From an uncultured Alistipes sp. (lineage in GTDB: Bacteria; Bacteroidota; Bacteroidia; Bacteroidales; Rikenellaceae), in contig CALUMQ010000029.1 of assembly GCA_944321765.1 (NCBI GenBank), positions 186,001-250,000 on the forward strand: a DNA stretch of 64,000 bases, in the 5' to 3' direction. Below are positions 17,418 to 27,242 of the stretch, one piece after another. The notes below the pieces were generated by a model. The model was not told the DNA's origin and did no database searches. It was given only the letters and a program-made list of their open reading frames with translations. The translations under genes and the position numbers were made by a program. Within the stretch, counting starts at the first letter, position 1. Every line of letters begins with the position of its first letter.

Positions 17418-17963
17418 ATGTTCAAAAGATTCCAGTACCATGGCTACGATAATGATGCCTATCTGTTCTTCAATAGATTATATGACGATTGGAACGCCAG
17501 GCTTTACGGATTCGTGTTCAAATTCGTCAAAAGCCGCTCGCTGGCCAACGATATCGTACAGGAAACCTTCATGAGAGTTTGGATCAATATCGACAAGATC
17601 GACCCCGGACAGTCCATACGGTCCTACTTGTTCACCATATCATACAGATTGATAATCAACGAATTCAGACGACAGGCCAACCATCCGCTCATGGAGGACT
17701 TCATGCTGGCGATGAATCGCATCAAGAACGACGATCAACATCTTGAGTCCCTGTACGATTTCAACGCCTTTCTCCAATACCTCCAAAAAGCGAAAACGGC
17801 TCTCTCGGCCCGACAACGTCAAATCTTCGAAATGAACAGGGAACAACACATGCCCGCCGAGCAGATCGCCCTGGAACTCGGTATCTCTGAGCAATCCGTA
17901 AGAAACCAATTATCAGCCGCTTTAAAAATTCTGCGCGAGAATTTTCAAAAATCGATGTTATAA
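17418..17963 (+). CDS. ECF RNA polymerase sigma factor (FecI-like)
   Basis: 181 aa group IV sigma factor. Region 2 carries the core-binding signature SLANDIVQETFMRVW; region 4 carries LSARQRQIFEMNRE and the helix-turn-helix MPAEQIALELGISEQSVRNQL. ATG 17418 (MFKRFQYHGY) is chosen because the residues before it are not family-like. It precedes a FecR gene by 42 nt and a SusC with an STN domain, the standard cis-acting signalling set of Bacteroidetes PULs, often those for host glycans. Confidence 0.9.
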   Translation: MFKRFQYHGYDNDAYLFFNRLYDDWNARLYGFVFKFVKSRSLANDIVQETFMRVWINIDKIDPGQSIRSYLFTISYRLIINEFRRQANHPLMEDFMLAMNRIKNDDQHLESLYDFNAFLQYLQKAKTALSARQRQIFEMNREQHMPAEQIALELGISEQSVRNQLSAALKILRENFQKSML

Positions 17964-18005
17964 ATCCCGGAGGTACGTGTATAACTAATCGACGAGCTAA
18001 GGAAA

Positions 18006-18944
18006 ATGAAAGTTGATTTGAAAAAAAGCATTGGGGACTACATGTCCAACGACATCGGATCGGAAAAAGAGTATCGGGAGTTTCTCGCGTCGCTCAATAC
18101 CGCATCCGACGAAGAGGTCGCTGAAGTCATGCAACAGCAATGGAGCTCTTTCATCGGCGACATCGAGAACCAAAGACTACGGCTGGGCAACAGGCAACGT
18201 CTGAGGTGGGGCATGCTGGCCGCGGCCTGCTGCGCGATCTTTCTCATATGTGGATTTGCCTTGAAGTTGTACTCCGACAACCAACGCCTCGTCCGGCAGT
18301 CGAAACAGCTCATCTGTATCAACACGGGCAAACACGAACGTGTGACGGTCAACTTGCCCGACGGTACAAACGTCAAACTCAACTCCGAATCTTCGCTCTC
18401 CTATGCGCAGGACTTCGGATCGGAGGATCGGCGGGTATCCCTCTCGGGAGAGGCCTATTTCATGGTCACGCATGACGCCGAAAGACAATTCGTCGTCAAC
18501 GGCGAGTTTCTCGACGTCTCGGTCCATGGCACGACCTTCAACGTCAATGCGTACCACGATCAACGGGAAATCGAAGTAGCCCTGGTGGAAGGGAAGGTCT
18601 CAGTCACCACTCACGACCAGGACGCCGTTCCCGTGGTGCTGACGCCCAACACCAAGGCGGTTTACGACAAAAGTACCCGCCGGATCAGTGTACGCCCCAC
18701 CTCGATGATCGAAACGGCCTGGATCAACGACGTGCTGGTGTTCAAGAGTCAGACAATCGGCGATGTCCTGCGTGTTCTGGAAAAGAAGTTCGATGTGAAG
18801 ATCGTTGTCCCCGAAGGATTCAACACAGACGACACATACACGGGATATTTCGACGACGAGTCGCTCAGCGAAATCCTTTATGTGCTGAAAGCCCACTACA
18901 AATTCAGCTATCAAATCAACAAGGATGTGATAATCATCGAATAA
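18006..18944 (+). CDS. FecR-family anti-sigma factor
   Basis: 312 aa single-pass membrane regulator. The cytoplasmic N-terminus (1-67) would hold the sigma factor. One helix spans about 69-88. The periplasmic FecR domain has VNLPDGTNVKLNSESSL, RRVSLSGEAYFMV and VHGTTFNVNAY, and the C-terminal DUF4974-type part ends YTGYFDDESLSEIL. It would receive the signal from the STN domain of SusC (20741) and release the ECF sigma factor. Full length. Confidence 0.92.
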   Translation: MKVDLKKSIGDYMSNDIGSEKEYREFLASLNTASDEEVAEVMQQQWSSFIGDIENQRLRLGNRQRLRWGMLAAACCAIFLICGFALKLYSDNQRLVRQSKQLICINTGKHERVTVNLPDGTNVKLNSESSLSYAQDFGSEDRRVSLSGEAYFMVTHDAERQFVVNGEFLDVSVHGTTFNVNAYHDQREIEVALVEGKVSVTTHDQDAVPVVLTPNTKAVYDKSTRRISVRPTSMIETAWINDVLVFKSQTIGDVLRVLEKKFDVKIVVPEGFNTDDTYTGYFDDESLSEILYVLKAHYKFSYQINKDVIIIE

Positions 18945-19026
18945 ATGTTTTTCAAAGTCCTACAAACCTCTGAAACTTTCTAAATTCACTAAAGTATTCA
19001 CCCCCTTAAAACTACGTTCAAGAAAA

Positions 19027-20514
19027 ATGAAGAAACTGCGATTGGTATCATGCTCCGCTGCATGCCTGTTGGCGATCTTGCCGGCATTCTCCCAGGAACA
19101 GCTCCCGACCAAGCTGGACACCGTCTATGCCAACTTCAGGGATATCAAGATGCATGTGACGCCCCGTCACGACTACACCCAAACGTTTGTCACCAAGCTT
19201 TTCATGGCGCAGGCAGAGAAGGACACCTACTTCAAAAGACGTGACAATGGCAAAACAACAGTCAGAATAAACTGTGAACAGGCCGTCGAGATCATCAAAG
19301 GCATGGACAATATCACGCTCGGCATGCCGAAAGTGGTTTACCTGGTCGGATGGCAGTACAACGGCCATGACTCGAAATATCCCGCTTTCTTCGACGGGAA
19401 CTATGCCTTGAAACGTCCGCAAGACCGCACCGCCCTCGAAAGTATTCGCTGGGTCATGTCCGAAGGCAAAAAATACAACACCTCTGTCTCCGTCCACATC
19501 AACATGATCGACGCCTACGAGGATAGCCCGCTGTGGGACAAGTATGTTGAAAACAATGTGATCTCCAGAACTGAGTACGGATCGCTGCGCGGCGGTGAGT
19601 GGGGCTATCCGATCAGCTACGCTCAGGAATGGAGTCTTGGATTCACCCAGGAACGCATCGACAAACTGCTCAGCATTCTTCCTATTCAGGAGGCCGGTAC
19701 CATCCACATAGATGCTTTTCATTCTGCGGTTCCTCAACCGGTTAAAAAGCCGGATGGATCGTGGGGCGTCGAGATGCAGTCTCCCATCAGCCCCTACCTC
19801 GACTTCACCCAGGAGGATGAAATCCAGGCTCAGCGCAATATTATCAAATACTTCGACTCGAAGGGTGTTGACGTAACTACGGAAGGGGTTCCGCAGAAAG
19901 AGCTGTTGGGTATCTTCGACGGATACCAGACCATGGGATGGTGGTTCAAGGGCGCCGATATCTACCTGAACTACACTCCGCAGCAGATGTGCGGCGGATA
20001 CGACCCCTACAGCGGAGAGTGGGGACGCCTGTTCGGAACCAATCTCAACGCCGAGCACGTATTCCTCGAGGAGCGTCCGCTCGAAGAGTCGTTCGAGGAT
20101 TTCAAGGGAAAGTTCTGCACCATGTCGGCGATCTTCAACTTTCTGAACCGTTTCGAGCGCAAATACCGCGTCGAGGGTGAGGACTACTTCGCCGTACAGT
20201 TCTCCGACAACGTGAAATCGGAGGTCAACAAGGGCAAATACACGATCCGCAAGGACGGCGTGCTGCTCGTCGAGGACAACAACGTTTTCATCCCCGCCAT
20301 GTGGCTCGAGAACAAGAGTATGATCGCCTACAGCGCCGACGGCTACAAGAATCGCACATGGACCGTTCCGGCAGGATACTTCACCGCGTCGAAAGTGACA
20401 CTCTATCGCGTAGACCACAAGGGCAAAGTCCGTATCGGCCAGAAAAACGTGGGAAACGGGAAGATCTCGCTCTCGCTCCAACCCAATGAGATGGTTCTGA
20501 TCACCCAGGAATAG
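19027..20514 (+). CDS. GH101-like endo-alpha-N-acetylgalactosaminidase-type enzyme
   Basis: 495 aa secreted protein (signal peptide to about residue 22, FSQ). The barrel resembles the catalytic domain of GH101 enzymes, which release Gal-beta-1,3-GalNAc from Ser/Thr of mucin-type glycoproteins. VGWQYNGHD followed by the strand SVSVHINMIDAYEDS parallels the GH101 GYQxEGHDS and HVNxxExYP segments. Candidate catalytic residues are D229 (IHIDAFHS) and E286 (VTTEGVPQ). It is much shorter than characterised GH101 proteins, which carry many accessory domains. Placement between FecR and SusC is unusual. Family membership is by motif memory, so a related unclassified family is possible. Confidence 0.68.
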   Translation: MKKLRLVSCSAACLLAILPAFSQEQLPTKLDTVYANFRDIKMHVTPRHDYTQTFVTKLFMAQAEKDTYFKRRDNGKTTVRINCEQAVEIIKGMDNITLGMPKVVYLVGWQYNGHDSKYPAFFDGNYALKRPQDRTALESIRWVMSEGKKYNTSVSVHINMIDAYEDSPLWDKYVENNVISRTEYGSLRGGEWGYPISYAQEWSLGFTQERIDKLLSILPIQEAGTIHIDAFHSAVPQPVKKPDGSWGVEMQSPISPYLDFTQEDEIQAQRNIIKYFDSKGVDVTTEGVPQKELLGIFDGYQTMGWWFKGADIYLNYTPQQMCGGYDPYSGEWGRLFGTNLNAEHVFLEERPLEESFEDFKGKFCTMSAIFNFLNRFERKYRVEGEDYFAVQFSDNVKSEVNKGKYTIRKDGVLLVEDNNVFIPAMWLENKSMIAYSADGYKNRTWTVPAGYFTASKVTLYRVDHKGKVRIGQKNVGNGKISLSLQPNEMVLITQE

Positions 20515-20531
20515 CCCGGGATTTGTCAAAA

Positions 20532-20562
20532 GGTACCTCTGAAGACTCCTTTCAGAGGTACC
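20532..20562 (+). terminator. Intercistronic hairpin between GH101-like and susC
   Basis: Perfect 12-bp stem (GGTACCTCTGAA / TTCAGAGGTACC) with a 7-nt loop, 18 nt after the GH101-like stop. It lacks a T-run, so it is more likely an RNA processing or stabilising element than a strong terminator. Confidence 0.5.
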
Positions 20563-20740
20563 CTACATACAACCGACCAATCAAAAACCTGAAACCAACC
20601 TTAAACCTCTCATGCCTATGAAAGACCGCTAACCCGCAAGATTCGTCCACGCCACGATCATATTCCATTCATGTCAACCTAATCCATCCGGGCTTAAGGG
20701 AATCATGCGTCCCTCAAGGTCCAAACCAACCTCAAGCACT

Positions 20741-23700
20741 ATGAATTCAATGAAAAACAACTCCACCTCCGCGTCAAAAAACCGGTCGCGCAGATGGCTG
20801 TCTGCCGTTGCCATGAGCCTTCTTCTTCTGTTCGGAGCAGGCGACCTGTCGGCACAGACCAAAAATGTAACCATAAAATTAAACAACGGATCCCTGCAGG
20901 ATCTTTTCGAAATGATCGAGGCCCAAAGCGGCTACCGTTTCTCCTATCGCGATGCGGACCTCGCCAACAAGGCGGCTGTCTCGGTCAATGTCTCGAACCA
21001 GCAGGTGCGAACGCTGCTGGCCAACATTCTCGGCTCCCGCAACCTGACCTACTCTTTTGAGAACAACAAGATCATCATTACGGCAAGCGCTGCAAAGGCC
21101 TCCAGCGAGAAGAAGGTTTCGGGTGTGGTAACCGACAGCAACGGCAACCCCATCATCGGGGCCTCGGTCGTGGAACTCGGCACCACCAACGGCGTATCGA
21201 CGGATGTGAACGGAGAGTTCGCCATCGAAGTGAAGTCGAACGTATTGGAGATTGCCTATGTGGGTTACAATTCACAGCAGGTGGCCATCGATAACCGCAC
21301 GTCGCTGAAAATCGTGCTGACCGAGTCGCTCGAGCAGATCGATGAGGTTGTCGTTACGGCATACGGCACGACCCGCAAGTCGGCCATCACGGGTGCCGTA
21401 GCAGTCGTCAGTTCCGAGATGCTCGAAAAGGCAAAGTCGACCAACATCTCCGCCGGGCTCCAGGGTCTGGTCCCCGGTGTGCAGGTAGTGGCATTTTCGG
21501 GACAGCCGGGTGCCGACCAGGAGATCTACATCCGCGGTCTGGGATCGTTCACGGCAGACTCGAAGCCGCTGTACGTAGTCGACGGTGTTCCCTTCGACCT
21601 CTCGCTCAACTCGATTCCGACCACCGACATCGAGTCGATCTCCGTGCTCAAGGATGCGGCTTCGGCCTCGCTCTACGGTGCTCACGCTTCGAACGGTGTC
21701 ATCCTGATCACGACCAAGAAGGGTAAATCGGGTGAGCCGCGCATCGAGTTCTACGCTACGCTCGGATTCTCCGAACTGGCCGTTCCCTTCCCGGAGAAGG
21801 TCGACATCAACACCCAGTGGGAGAACGTTTGGCAGGCACTCTACAATGACGCCACCGACTTCATGGACATGACGGATGCCGATGCCCGCCAGTACGCCAG
21901 CGACAACGTCTCTGCACAGTTCTACAGCGCACGTCCCTTCACCATGCCCGACGGCACCAGCCGTAACTACCGTTCGGGATGGAACACCGACTACCCGATC
22001 GGTCTCGATGGAAAGGTGAAATCGGATGCATACCGTTTCTGGGATTTCGATGCCTACGATTACATCTTTAATTATCGTCTGAAGCAGGACTATGGCGTCA
22101 ACGTCTCGGGAGCCTTCAACGAAAACAACCGTTACTATGCCTCGTTCTCCTATCTGGATGACAAGGGAGCCAGTATCTTCGATAACTTCCAGCGTTTCAC
22201 CGGTCGCCTGAGCCTCGACACCAAGATCAACAAGTGGCTGACGATGAGCAACTCGGTACTTTATACCGAGAGCCGCAACAACAACCTCTCGTTCGATATC
22301 CGCCCGATCCGCGTCCTCTCGCGCGAAAATACCTACTTCCTTTGGGACTACGACAACAACCGTTACTACACGCGTCAGTACAGCGACGAACTGGCGCTGG
22401 AAAACTCCGAACTCTCGGGACGTAATGCCTACGGTGCGATCAACCCCATCGCCAGCATCTACAACGACATCGACAACGTTCTGCAGAATCTCAAGACGTC
22501 GACCACCCTTACGGCACAGCTGGCCAAGACCCTGACATTCAAAAGCACGTACTCCTATCAGTTATGGAATGACGTGAGTGCCGGCAAAAGCATCCCCGAC
22601 AACGGCCCGTATGTGAACAAGCCCGACAACGGCAGCGTAAGCCGCGGCATGTCGAACTACCACACGTCGTATTTCAACAACGTGCTGACCTACGACGAGT
22701 ACTTCAACGACGTACACCACGTCAACGCGTTCATCGGTCAGGAAGCATACATCTACAAGGGCAAGAACTTCGGTGCAAGCGCCGGAGGTCTCGAACTGCC
22801 GTTCTTCAACGAACTCGGACAGGCTACGCTGCCTCCCAGCGCATGGTCGGGATCCGCAGAGTACAAGCTCTACAGCTACTTTGCCAAGGCTCAGTACGAC
22901 TACGACAACAAGTACTTCCTCACGGCAACCTATCGTATGGACGGTTCGTCGCGTTTCGCCAAGGAGAACCGTTGGGGCGGCTTCTTCTCGGTCGGCGGCG
23001 CCTGGCTGATCAGCCGCGAGAAGTTTATGGAGTCGGCACCCTGGATCAACAACCTCAAGCTCCGTGCAAGCTACGGTCAGCTGGGTAACGACAACATCGG
23101 AACCTACTACGGCTATCAGGCTCTCTACTCCACCGGAGGCACCTACTACGGTGCGCTGACGATGTTCCCCTCGCAGCTGGCCAACAAGGAGCTGAAGTGG
23201 GAGACCAACATCAACATGAACCTCGGTCTGGACATCACGCTGTTCGACAAGCTGACGGCAACGTTCGAGGTTTACAAGCGTCAGTCGAAGGACCTGCTCA
23301 TGGGCGCCCCGCTGCCCTCGTCGACCGGACAGCATGAGACGACCCGCAACATCGGCAGTCTCGAGAACTTCGGTTACGAGTTCGACATCCGCTACAACAT
23401 CCTCAAGACCAAGGATCTCTACCTGGATGTATACGCCAACGCCTCGCACTTCCAGAACAAGATCACCGACCTGCCCTATGGCGAGCGTGAATCCCAGACG
23501 GCAATGAACGGTGAAGCCGGCAATGCCTACTACAAGTGGAAGGTGGGCAACTCCTGCTACGACATGTATGTCTCCGACTGGGCGGGAATCAATCCCGAAA
23601 ACGGCCGCAATCAATGGTGGAAATACACCTTCGACGACAACGGAAACATCATCGACAAGACACTGACAGAGAACTTCTCCGAGGTGAACACCACCGAACA

Positions 23701-24232
23701 GCGTGTGACCAAATACAGTGCTCTGCCCAAACTCTACGGCTCATTCGGCGCAGACTTCCGCTGGAAGGGCCTTGACCTCTCGCTGATGTTCTACTACAGC
23801 CTGGGCGGATACATCTACGACTACAATCTCGGAGAGTCGAGCGTCGTACGTGAAAGCTGGGCGACCTATGAGAACCAGGAGCGCAGCTGGAAAAAGCCGG
23901 GCGACGTCACCGACATCCCGAAGATGTATATGGGCTACATGAGCCAGGCATATTCGGGCAACAACATCGGCAGTTCGCAGTGGATCTACAAGAACAACTT
24001 CATGCGTCTGAAGAACCTGACCGTCGGTTATACGTTCAAGTTCGACTTCCTCGAGAAGGCTGGTATCGACAAGGTCCGGGTATACTTCCGCGGCGACAAC
24101 CTCTTCACCACGGGCAAGGCCGCCAAGAACGGTACCGACCCCGAAGCCGGAGGCCTCATGGGTCAGAACAAATCGGGTCTCACGTACTTCGCCACCCGAA
24201 ACTACAACTTCGGAATCAACGTGACCTTCTAA
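20741..24232 (+). CDS. susC: SusC-like TonB-dependent transporter with STN signalling domain
   Basis: 1163 aa outer-membrane oligosaccharide/glycopeptide importer. After a signal peptide (ends LSAQ) comes an STN domain (about 40-112: NVTIKLNNGSLQDLFEMIEA), a CarboxypepD_reg-like domain (GVVTDSNGNPIIGASVVELG), the plug (SAITGAVAVVSSEML; LKDAASASLYGAHASNGVIL) and a 22-strand barrel ending NFGINVTF. The STN domain ties it to the FecR/ECF pair upstream. ATG 20741 (MNSMKNN) is preferred over an in-frame ATG at 20705; ATG 20750 is also possible. Pairs with the SusD gene 28 nt downstream. Confidence 0.95.
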   Translation: MNSMKNNSTSASKNRSRRWLSAVAMSLLLLFGAGDLSAQTKNVTIKLNNGSLQDLFEMIEAQSGYRFSYRDADLANKAAVSVNVSNQQVRTLLANILGSRNLTYSFENNKIIITASAAKASSEKKVSGVVTDSNGNPIIGASVVELGTTNGVSTDVNGEFAIEVKSNVLEIAYVGYNSQQVAIDNRTSLKIVLTESLEQIDEVVVTAYGTTRKSAITGAVAVVSSEMLEKAKSTNISAGLQGLVPGVQVVAFSGQPGADQEIYIRGLGSFTADSKPLYVVDGVPFDLSLNSIPTTDIESISVLKDAASASLYGAHASNGVILITTKKGKSGEPRIEFYATLGFSELAVPFPEKVDINTQWENVWQALYNDATDFMDMTDADARQYASDNVSAQFYSARPFTMPDGTSRNYRSGWNTDYPIGLDGKVKSDAYRFWDFDAYDYIFNYRLKQDYGVNVSGAFNENNRYYASFSYLDDKGASIFDNFQRFTGRLSLDTKINKWLTMSNSVLYTESRNNNLSFDIRPIRVLSRENTYFLWDYDNNRYYTRQYSDELALENSELSGRNAYGAINPIASIYNDIDNVLQNLKTSTTLTAQLAKTLTFKSTYSYQLWNDVSAGKSIPDNGPYVNKPDNGSVSRGMSNYHTSYFNNVLTYDEYFNDVHHVNAFIGQEAYIYKGKNFGASAGGLELPFFNELGQATLPPSAWSGSAEYKLYSYFAKAQYDYDNKYFLTATYRMDGSSRFAKENRWGGFFSVGGAWLISREKFMESAPWINNLKLRASYGQLGNDNIGTYYGYQALYSTGGTYYGALTMFPSQLANKELKWETNINMNLGLDITLFDKLTATFEVYKRQSKDLLMGAPLPSSTGQHETTRNIGSLENFGYEFDIRYNILKTKDLYLDVYANASHFQNKITDLPYGERESQTAMNGEAGNAYYKWKVGNSCYDMYVSDWAGINPENGRNQWWKYTFDDNGNIIDKTLTENFSEVNTTEQRVTKYSALPKLYGSFGADFRWKGLDLSLMFYYSLGGYIYDYNLGESSVVRESWATYENQERSWKKPGDVTDIPKMYMGYMSQAYSGNNIGSSQWIYKNNFMRLKNLTVGYTFKFDFLEKAGIDKVRVYFRGDNLFTTGKAAKNGTDPEAGGLMGQNKSGLTYFATRNYNFGINVTF

Positions 24233-24260
24233 TCGACTCAAAATTATTGAATTGACTGTT

Positions 24261-25754
24261 ATGAAAAGGAGAAATATCATATTATCGATGCTTGCATGCG
24301 GAAGCATGCTGTTCAGTTCATGCTCCCTGGATACCGTTCCTTCCGATCAGCTCAGCGACCAGATCATTCTGAACAACATCGGAATGCTCGAGGCGCTGTT
24401 GAACGGCACCTACTGCGATCTGCGCGACAAGGTTGAAGGTCACTTCCCCGCATGGAACGTGGCTCCGAAACTTCTGTCGGTGGCTTACGGGGAGGACATC
24501 AATGCCGCAGGTGTCCAGACCTACGGCTACACCCAGCCCTTCAAGAGCGCCGGATTCTACGAGGACATCAGCTACCTGCCCACGGGTTACGCCTCGCGCG
24601 GCATGTGGTTCGTTCCCTACACCATTATCTACAAGGCCAATTCGATCATCAACAGCATCGACGGCGTATCGGGTGACCAAACCCGCAAAGATCAGATCAA
24701 AGGTCAGGCTTTGATTATTCGGGCCCGCTGCTACTTCGATCTCATCCGTTTCTTCCAGCACACCTATTCAATCGCCAAGAACGAACCCGGCGTACCGCTT
24801 CGTCTGGACACATCGACCGAGCCCTACATGGAGCGCAGCAGCGTGGAACTCGTCTACAAGCGCATCGAGGAGGACCTGCTCGAAGCCGAGCGCCTGCTGC
24901 AGGACTATCAGCGTCCTAGCATCATGTATTACAACGCCGATGTCGCCTGCTTCCTGCTGGCCAACATGTATCTGACCATGGAGGACTGGCCGAACGCCGA
25001 AAAGTATGCCCACAAGATCACCTCGAAGTATCCGCTCATGTCGCTTGAGCAGTATCAGGACGGATTCGTCACGCCGAACGAAGAGTGGATCGTGGGATAC
25101 GAGCAGGACATTACCTACTACTCCACGGGAGACAACATGACGTCGTTCTATAACTTTGGACAGGTGAAGAACACCAACATGAACAACTCGATGTATCCCT
25201 GCAAGTATTTCGTCGAGGAGATCATGAAGGACGATCCGCGCGGACTCTTCGTCAAGATGCCGTCGGACAACTCGAAGTATTGCAGCAACAAGTTCTTCGA
25301 TACGGCGACACAAAGTCCTTTCGGCGCCGTTCTCGACATGCGCGCCGGAGAGATGTATCTTGTTGAGGCAGAGGCAATCGCCCGTCAGGGGGGGGGTCGC
25401 GAGTCCGAGGCATTGAACATTCTTAACAAGCTCCAGCTCAAACGCGGCATCACCGCGTCGTCGCCCGGGACACTCTGGACCACGACCACCAACCAGGAGG
25501 AGCTCATCGACGCCATCCTTCTCGAGCGCCGCAAGGAGCTCTATGCCGAGGGTATCGACCTCTGGGACATCAAACGTCTGAAGAAACCGGTCATCAAGTC
25601 AACCAAGAAGGGTCACGAACTGAACATCAATGTTCCGATCAACTCGAACATGTTCACGCTCATGATTCCCGATGAGGAGTACCAGCACAACAAGGGTATC
25701 GTCCAGAATCCCAATCCCTCGGAAGATCCGATCTTCTTCCCGAAGTCAAATTAG
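24261..25754 (+). CDS. susD: SusD/RagB-family surface glycan-binding lipoprotein
   Basis: 497 aa SusD-like lipoprotein (lipobox FSSC, C21) forming the lid over SusC. TPR-like helices include IIRARCYFDLIRFF and FLLANMYLTMEDWPNAEKYA, and the typical C-terminal segments AILLERRKELYAEG and WDIKRL are present. Full length. ATG 24261 is used; an upstream TTG in the same frame is less likely. A run of nine G (25388-25396) within the RQGGGRESEA codons is a possible slippage site. Confidence 0.94.
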   Translation: MKRRNIILSMLACGSMLFSSCSLDTVPSDQLSDQIILNNIGMLEALLNGTYCDLRDKVEGHFPAWNVAPKLLSVAYGEDINAAGVQTYGYTQPFKSAGFYEDISYLPTGYASRGMWFVPYTIIYKANSIINSIDGVSGDQTRKDQIKGQALIIRARCYFDLIRFFQHTYSIAKNEPGVPLRLDTSTEPYMERSSVELVYKRIEEDLLEAERLLQDYQRPSIMYYNADVACFLLANMYLTMEDWPNAEKYAHKITSKYPLMSLEQYQDGFVTPNEEWIVGYEQDITYYSTGDNMTSFYNFGQVKNTNMNNSMYPCKYFVEEIMKDDPRGLFVKMPSDNSKYCSNKFFDTATQSPFGAVLDMRAGEMYLVEAEAIARQGGGRESEALNILNKLQLKRGITASSPGTLWTTTTNQEELIDAILLERRKELYAEGIDLWDIKRLKKPVIKSTKKGHELNINVPINSNMFTLMIPDEEYQHNKGIVQNPNPSEDPIFFPKSN

Positions 25755-25767
25755 AACTAGCCGGAAC

Positions 25768-25818
25768 CGACACCCTTCAGGCATGTCGTCGGGACATCGC
25801 GTGTCTGAAGGGATGTCG
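25768..25818 (+). terminator. Hairpin after susCD
   Basis: CGACACCCTTCAG (25768-25780) pairs imperfectly with CTGAAGGGATGTCG (25805-25818), one base bulged. This is a typical post-susCD structure that may lower expression of the downstream enzymes. No long T-run. Confidence 0.5.
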
Positions 25819-25863
25819 GGACCGCTTTGCCGAAATCGAGAACAAATCAAAAACAAATCAACC

Positions 25864-27129
25864 ATGACAAAAGTATTGTATCGTGTTCTGACGGTGCTCT
25901 CGCTGGTCGCAGTATCGTCATTCATTCTTCAAGGATGCTCCTCGGGGGATAATACAGGTGTCGTATATCCCGGAGGGAACACCCCGGGGACGGGGACCGG
26001 AGACGACGACGGCAACGGTGATGGCGGCGACGATCCCGGAACCATTGCCGACCCGATCGACTGGACGGTCGACTCTTCCAAGGACCAGGTCGTTCTGCTG
26101 GTAAAGCGGGATGTATACTCCGATCTCTCTGCTGAGATCGAACAATACAGACAGGATGTCGAAGAGAACTTTCCCAATGTACAGCTCAACGTCTTGCAGG
26201 GTGCCTGGACGAAACCCGCACAGGTGCGTGAGACGATCAAGCAGATCTACGACGAGAAAACGCTCGACGGCATCGTACTGGTGGGCAACATGCCTATGCA
26301 CAAGTTCTACATGCACGATCAGGAAAATCCCAACCCGCTGTATTACGAAGATTTCGATATGGTCTTCGACGACGACGTGCTGGCAAAAAAGTATGGAAGC
26401 GAACCGGCCCCGAAGGTATGGGTCTCGAACCTGCGTGCCGTATCCAACCCCAATCTGAAAGGCATCAACGAGCTGAAGGCGTTCTTCAAGAAAACGCACG
26501 ACTACTATAGCGGCTCGCTGCAGATCAACCGTAAAGCACTCTTCATCGCCGGATGGGAATGGCCCGGAGGAGCCATCAGTGCGAGCGCTTCCGTGGCGCA
26601 ACTCTTCCCCGACGGCAACGACCGCGTCGTATACACCTACGAAGGTGGGGCGGACCCCGGAACGGAAAGTACGGGAGCTACAATTACCAACTACAAGAGC
26701 GCTTTCGAGCAGAACTGGACGTTATTCTACATTCAGGTACACTCGTTCCCCAAAGGGCATGATTTTGACAACGGAGGGCACATCTCCTCGACGGAAGTGG
26801 GACAAATGACCACCAGCTCGGTGATTACCATCAACCACGGCTGCTCGGGAGGCAACTACCTGGGGGCCAACCCCGACATCAACCTGACGCAGGCTTATGT
26901 CTTCAGCGAAGGGGTCGGGCAGTGCGCCTTGGGACAGGTCCGTACCGGAATGGTCTATGGTCATGAAAAGGTCTACGAGCGTCTGTGCGCCGGCGACTAC
27001 ATGGGAAAAGCCTACTTCGAGTGCAAGAAGGCCGCCGAAGCAGAGATGTACTCGCAGTATCCCGACGGATCGGTCATCGGAGGCGTGATCATGTACGGGA
27101 ACCCGTTTGTAAAGATCGAAGCCGAATAG
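25864..27129 (+). CDS. Gingipain-like (clan CD, C25-type) cysteine peptidase lipoprotein
   Basis: 421 aa lipoprotein (lipobox LQGC, C25) with a Gly/Asp/Asn-rich linker (about 30-63) and then a caspase-gingipain-like alpha/beta domain. Candidate catalytic dyad: H293 after the strand LFYIQV (QVHS) and C327 in NHGCSGGN, 34 residues apart; RgpB has 33. DGIVLVGNMPMHKFYM also matches the gingipain-type core. Its domain is paralogous to the C-terminus of the GH38-like fusion at 31523. No large propeptide and no type IX secretion C-terminal domain are present, so it is likely a lipid-anchored surface or periplasmic peptidase. Peptidase activity is inference. Confidence 0.75.
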   Translation: MTKVLYRVLTVLSLVAVSSFILQGCSSGDNTGVVYPGGNTPGTGTGDDDGNGDGGDDPGTIADPIDWTVDSSKDQVVLLVKRDVYSDLSAEIEQYRQDVEENFPNVQLNVLQGAWTKPAQVRETIKQIYDEKTLDGIVLVGNMPMHKFYMHDQENPNPLYYEDFDMVFDDDVLAKKYGSEPAPKVWVSNLRAVSNPNLKGINELKAFFKKTHDYYSGSLQINRKALFIAGWEWPGGAISASASVAQLFPDGNDRVVYTYEGGADPGTESTGATITNYKSAFEQNWTLFYIQVHSFPKGHDFDNGGHISSTEVGQMTTSSVITINHGCSGGNYLGANPDINLTQAYVFSEGVGQCALGQVRTGMVYGHEKVYERLCAGDYMGKAYFECKKAAEAEMYSQYPDGSVIGGVIMYGNPFVKIEAE

Positions 27130-27143
27130 CGGTTTCGGGGCAG

Positions 27144-27172
27144 GATATGTGATCCGTCGCGGATCACATATC
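27144..27172 (+). terminator. Hairpin between the C25-like and GH78-like genes
   Basis: Perfect 13-bp stem (GATATGTGATCCG / CGGATCACATATC) with a 3-nt loop, 15 nt after the stop. It lacks a T-run; probably an RNA processing or stability element. Confidence 0.5.
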
Positions 27173-27242
27173 TGCGCCGAACCGCCCAATCCAAACACAC
27201 TTTCACTTGCCCGCACGGGCGACGCATCCCCCCCCGAAAAAA

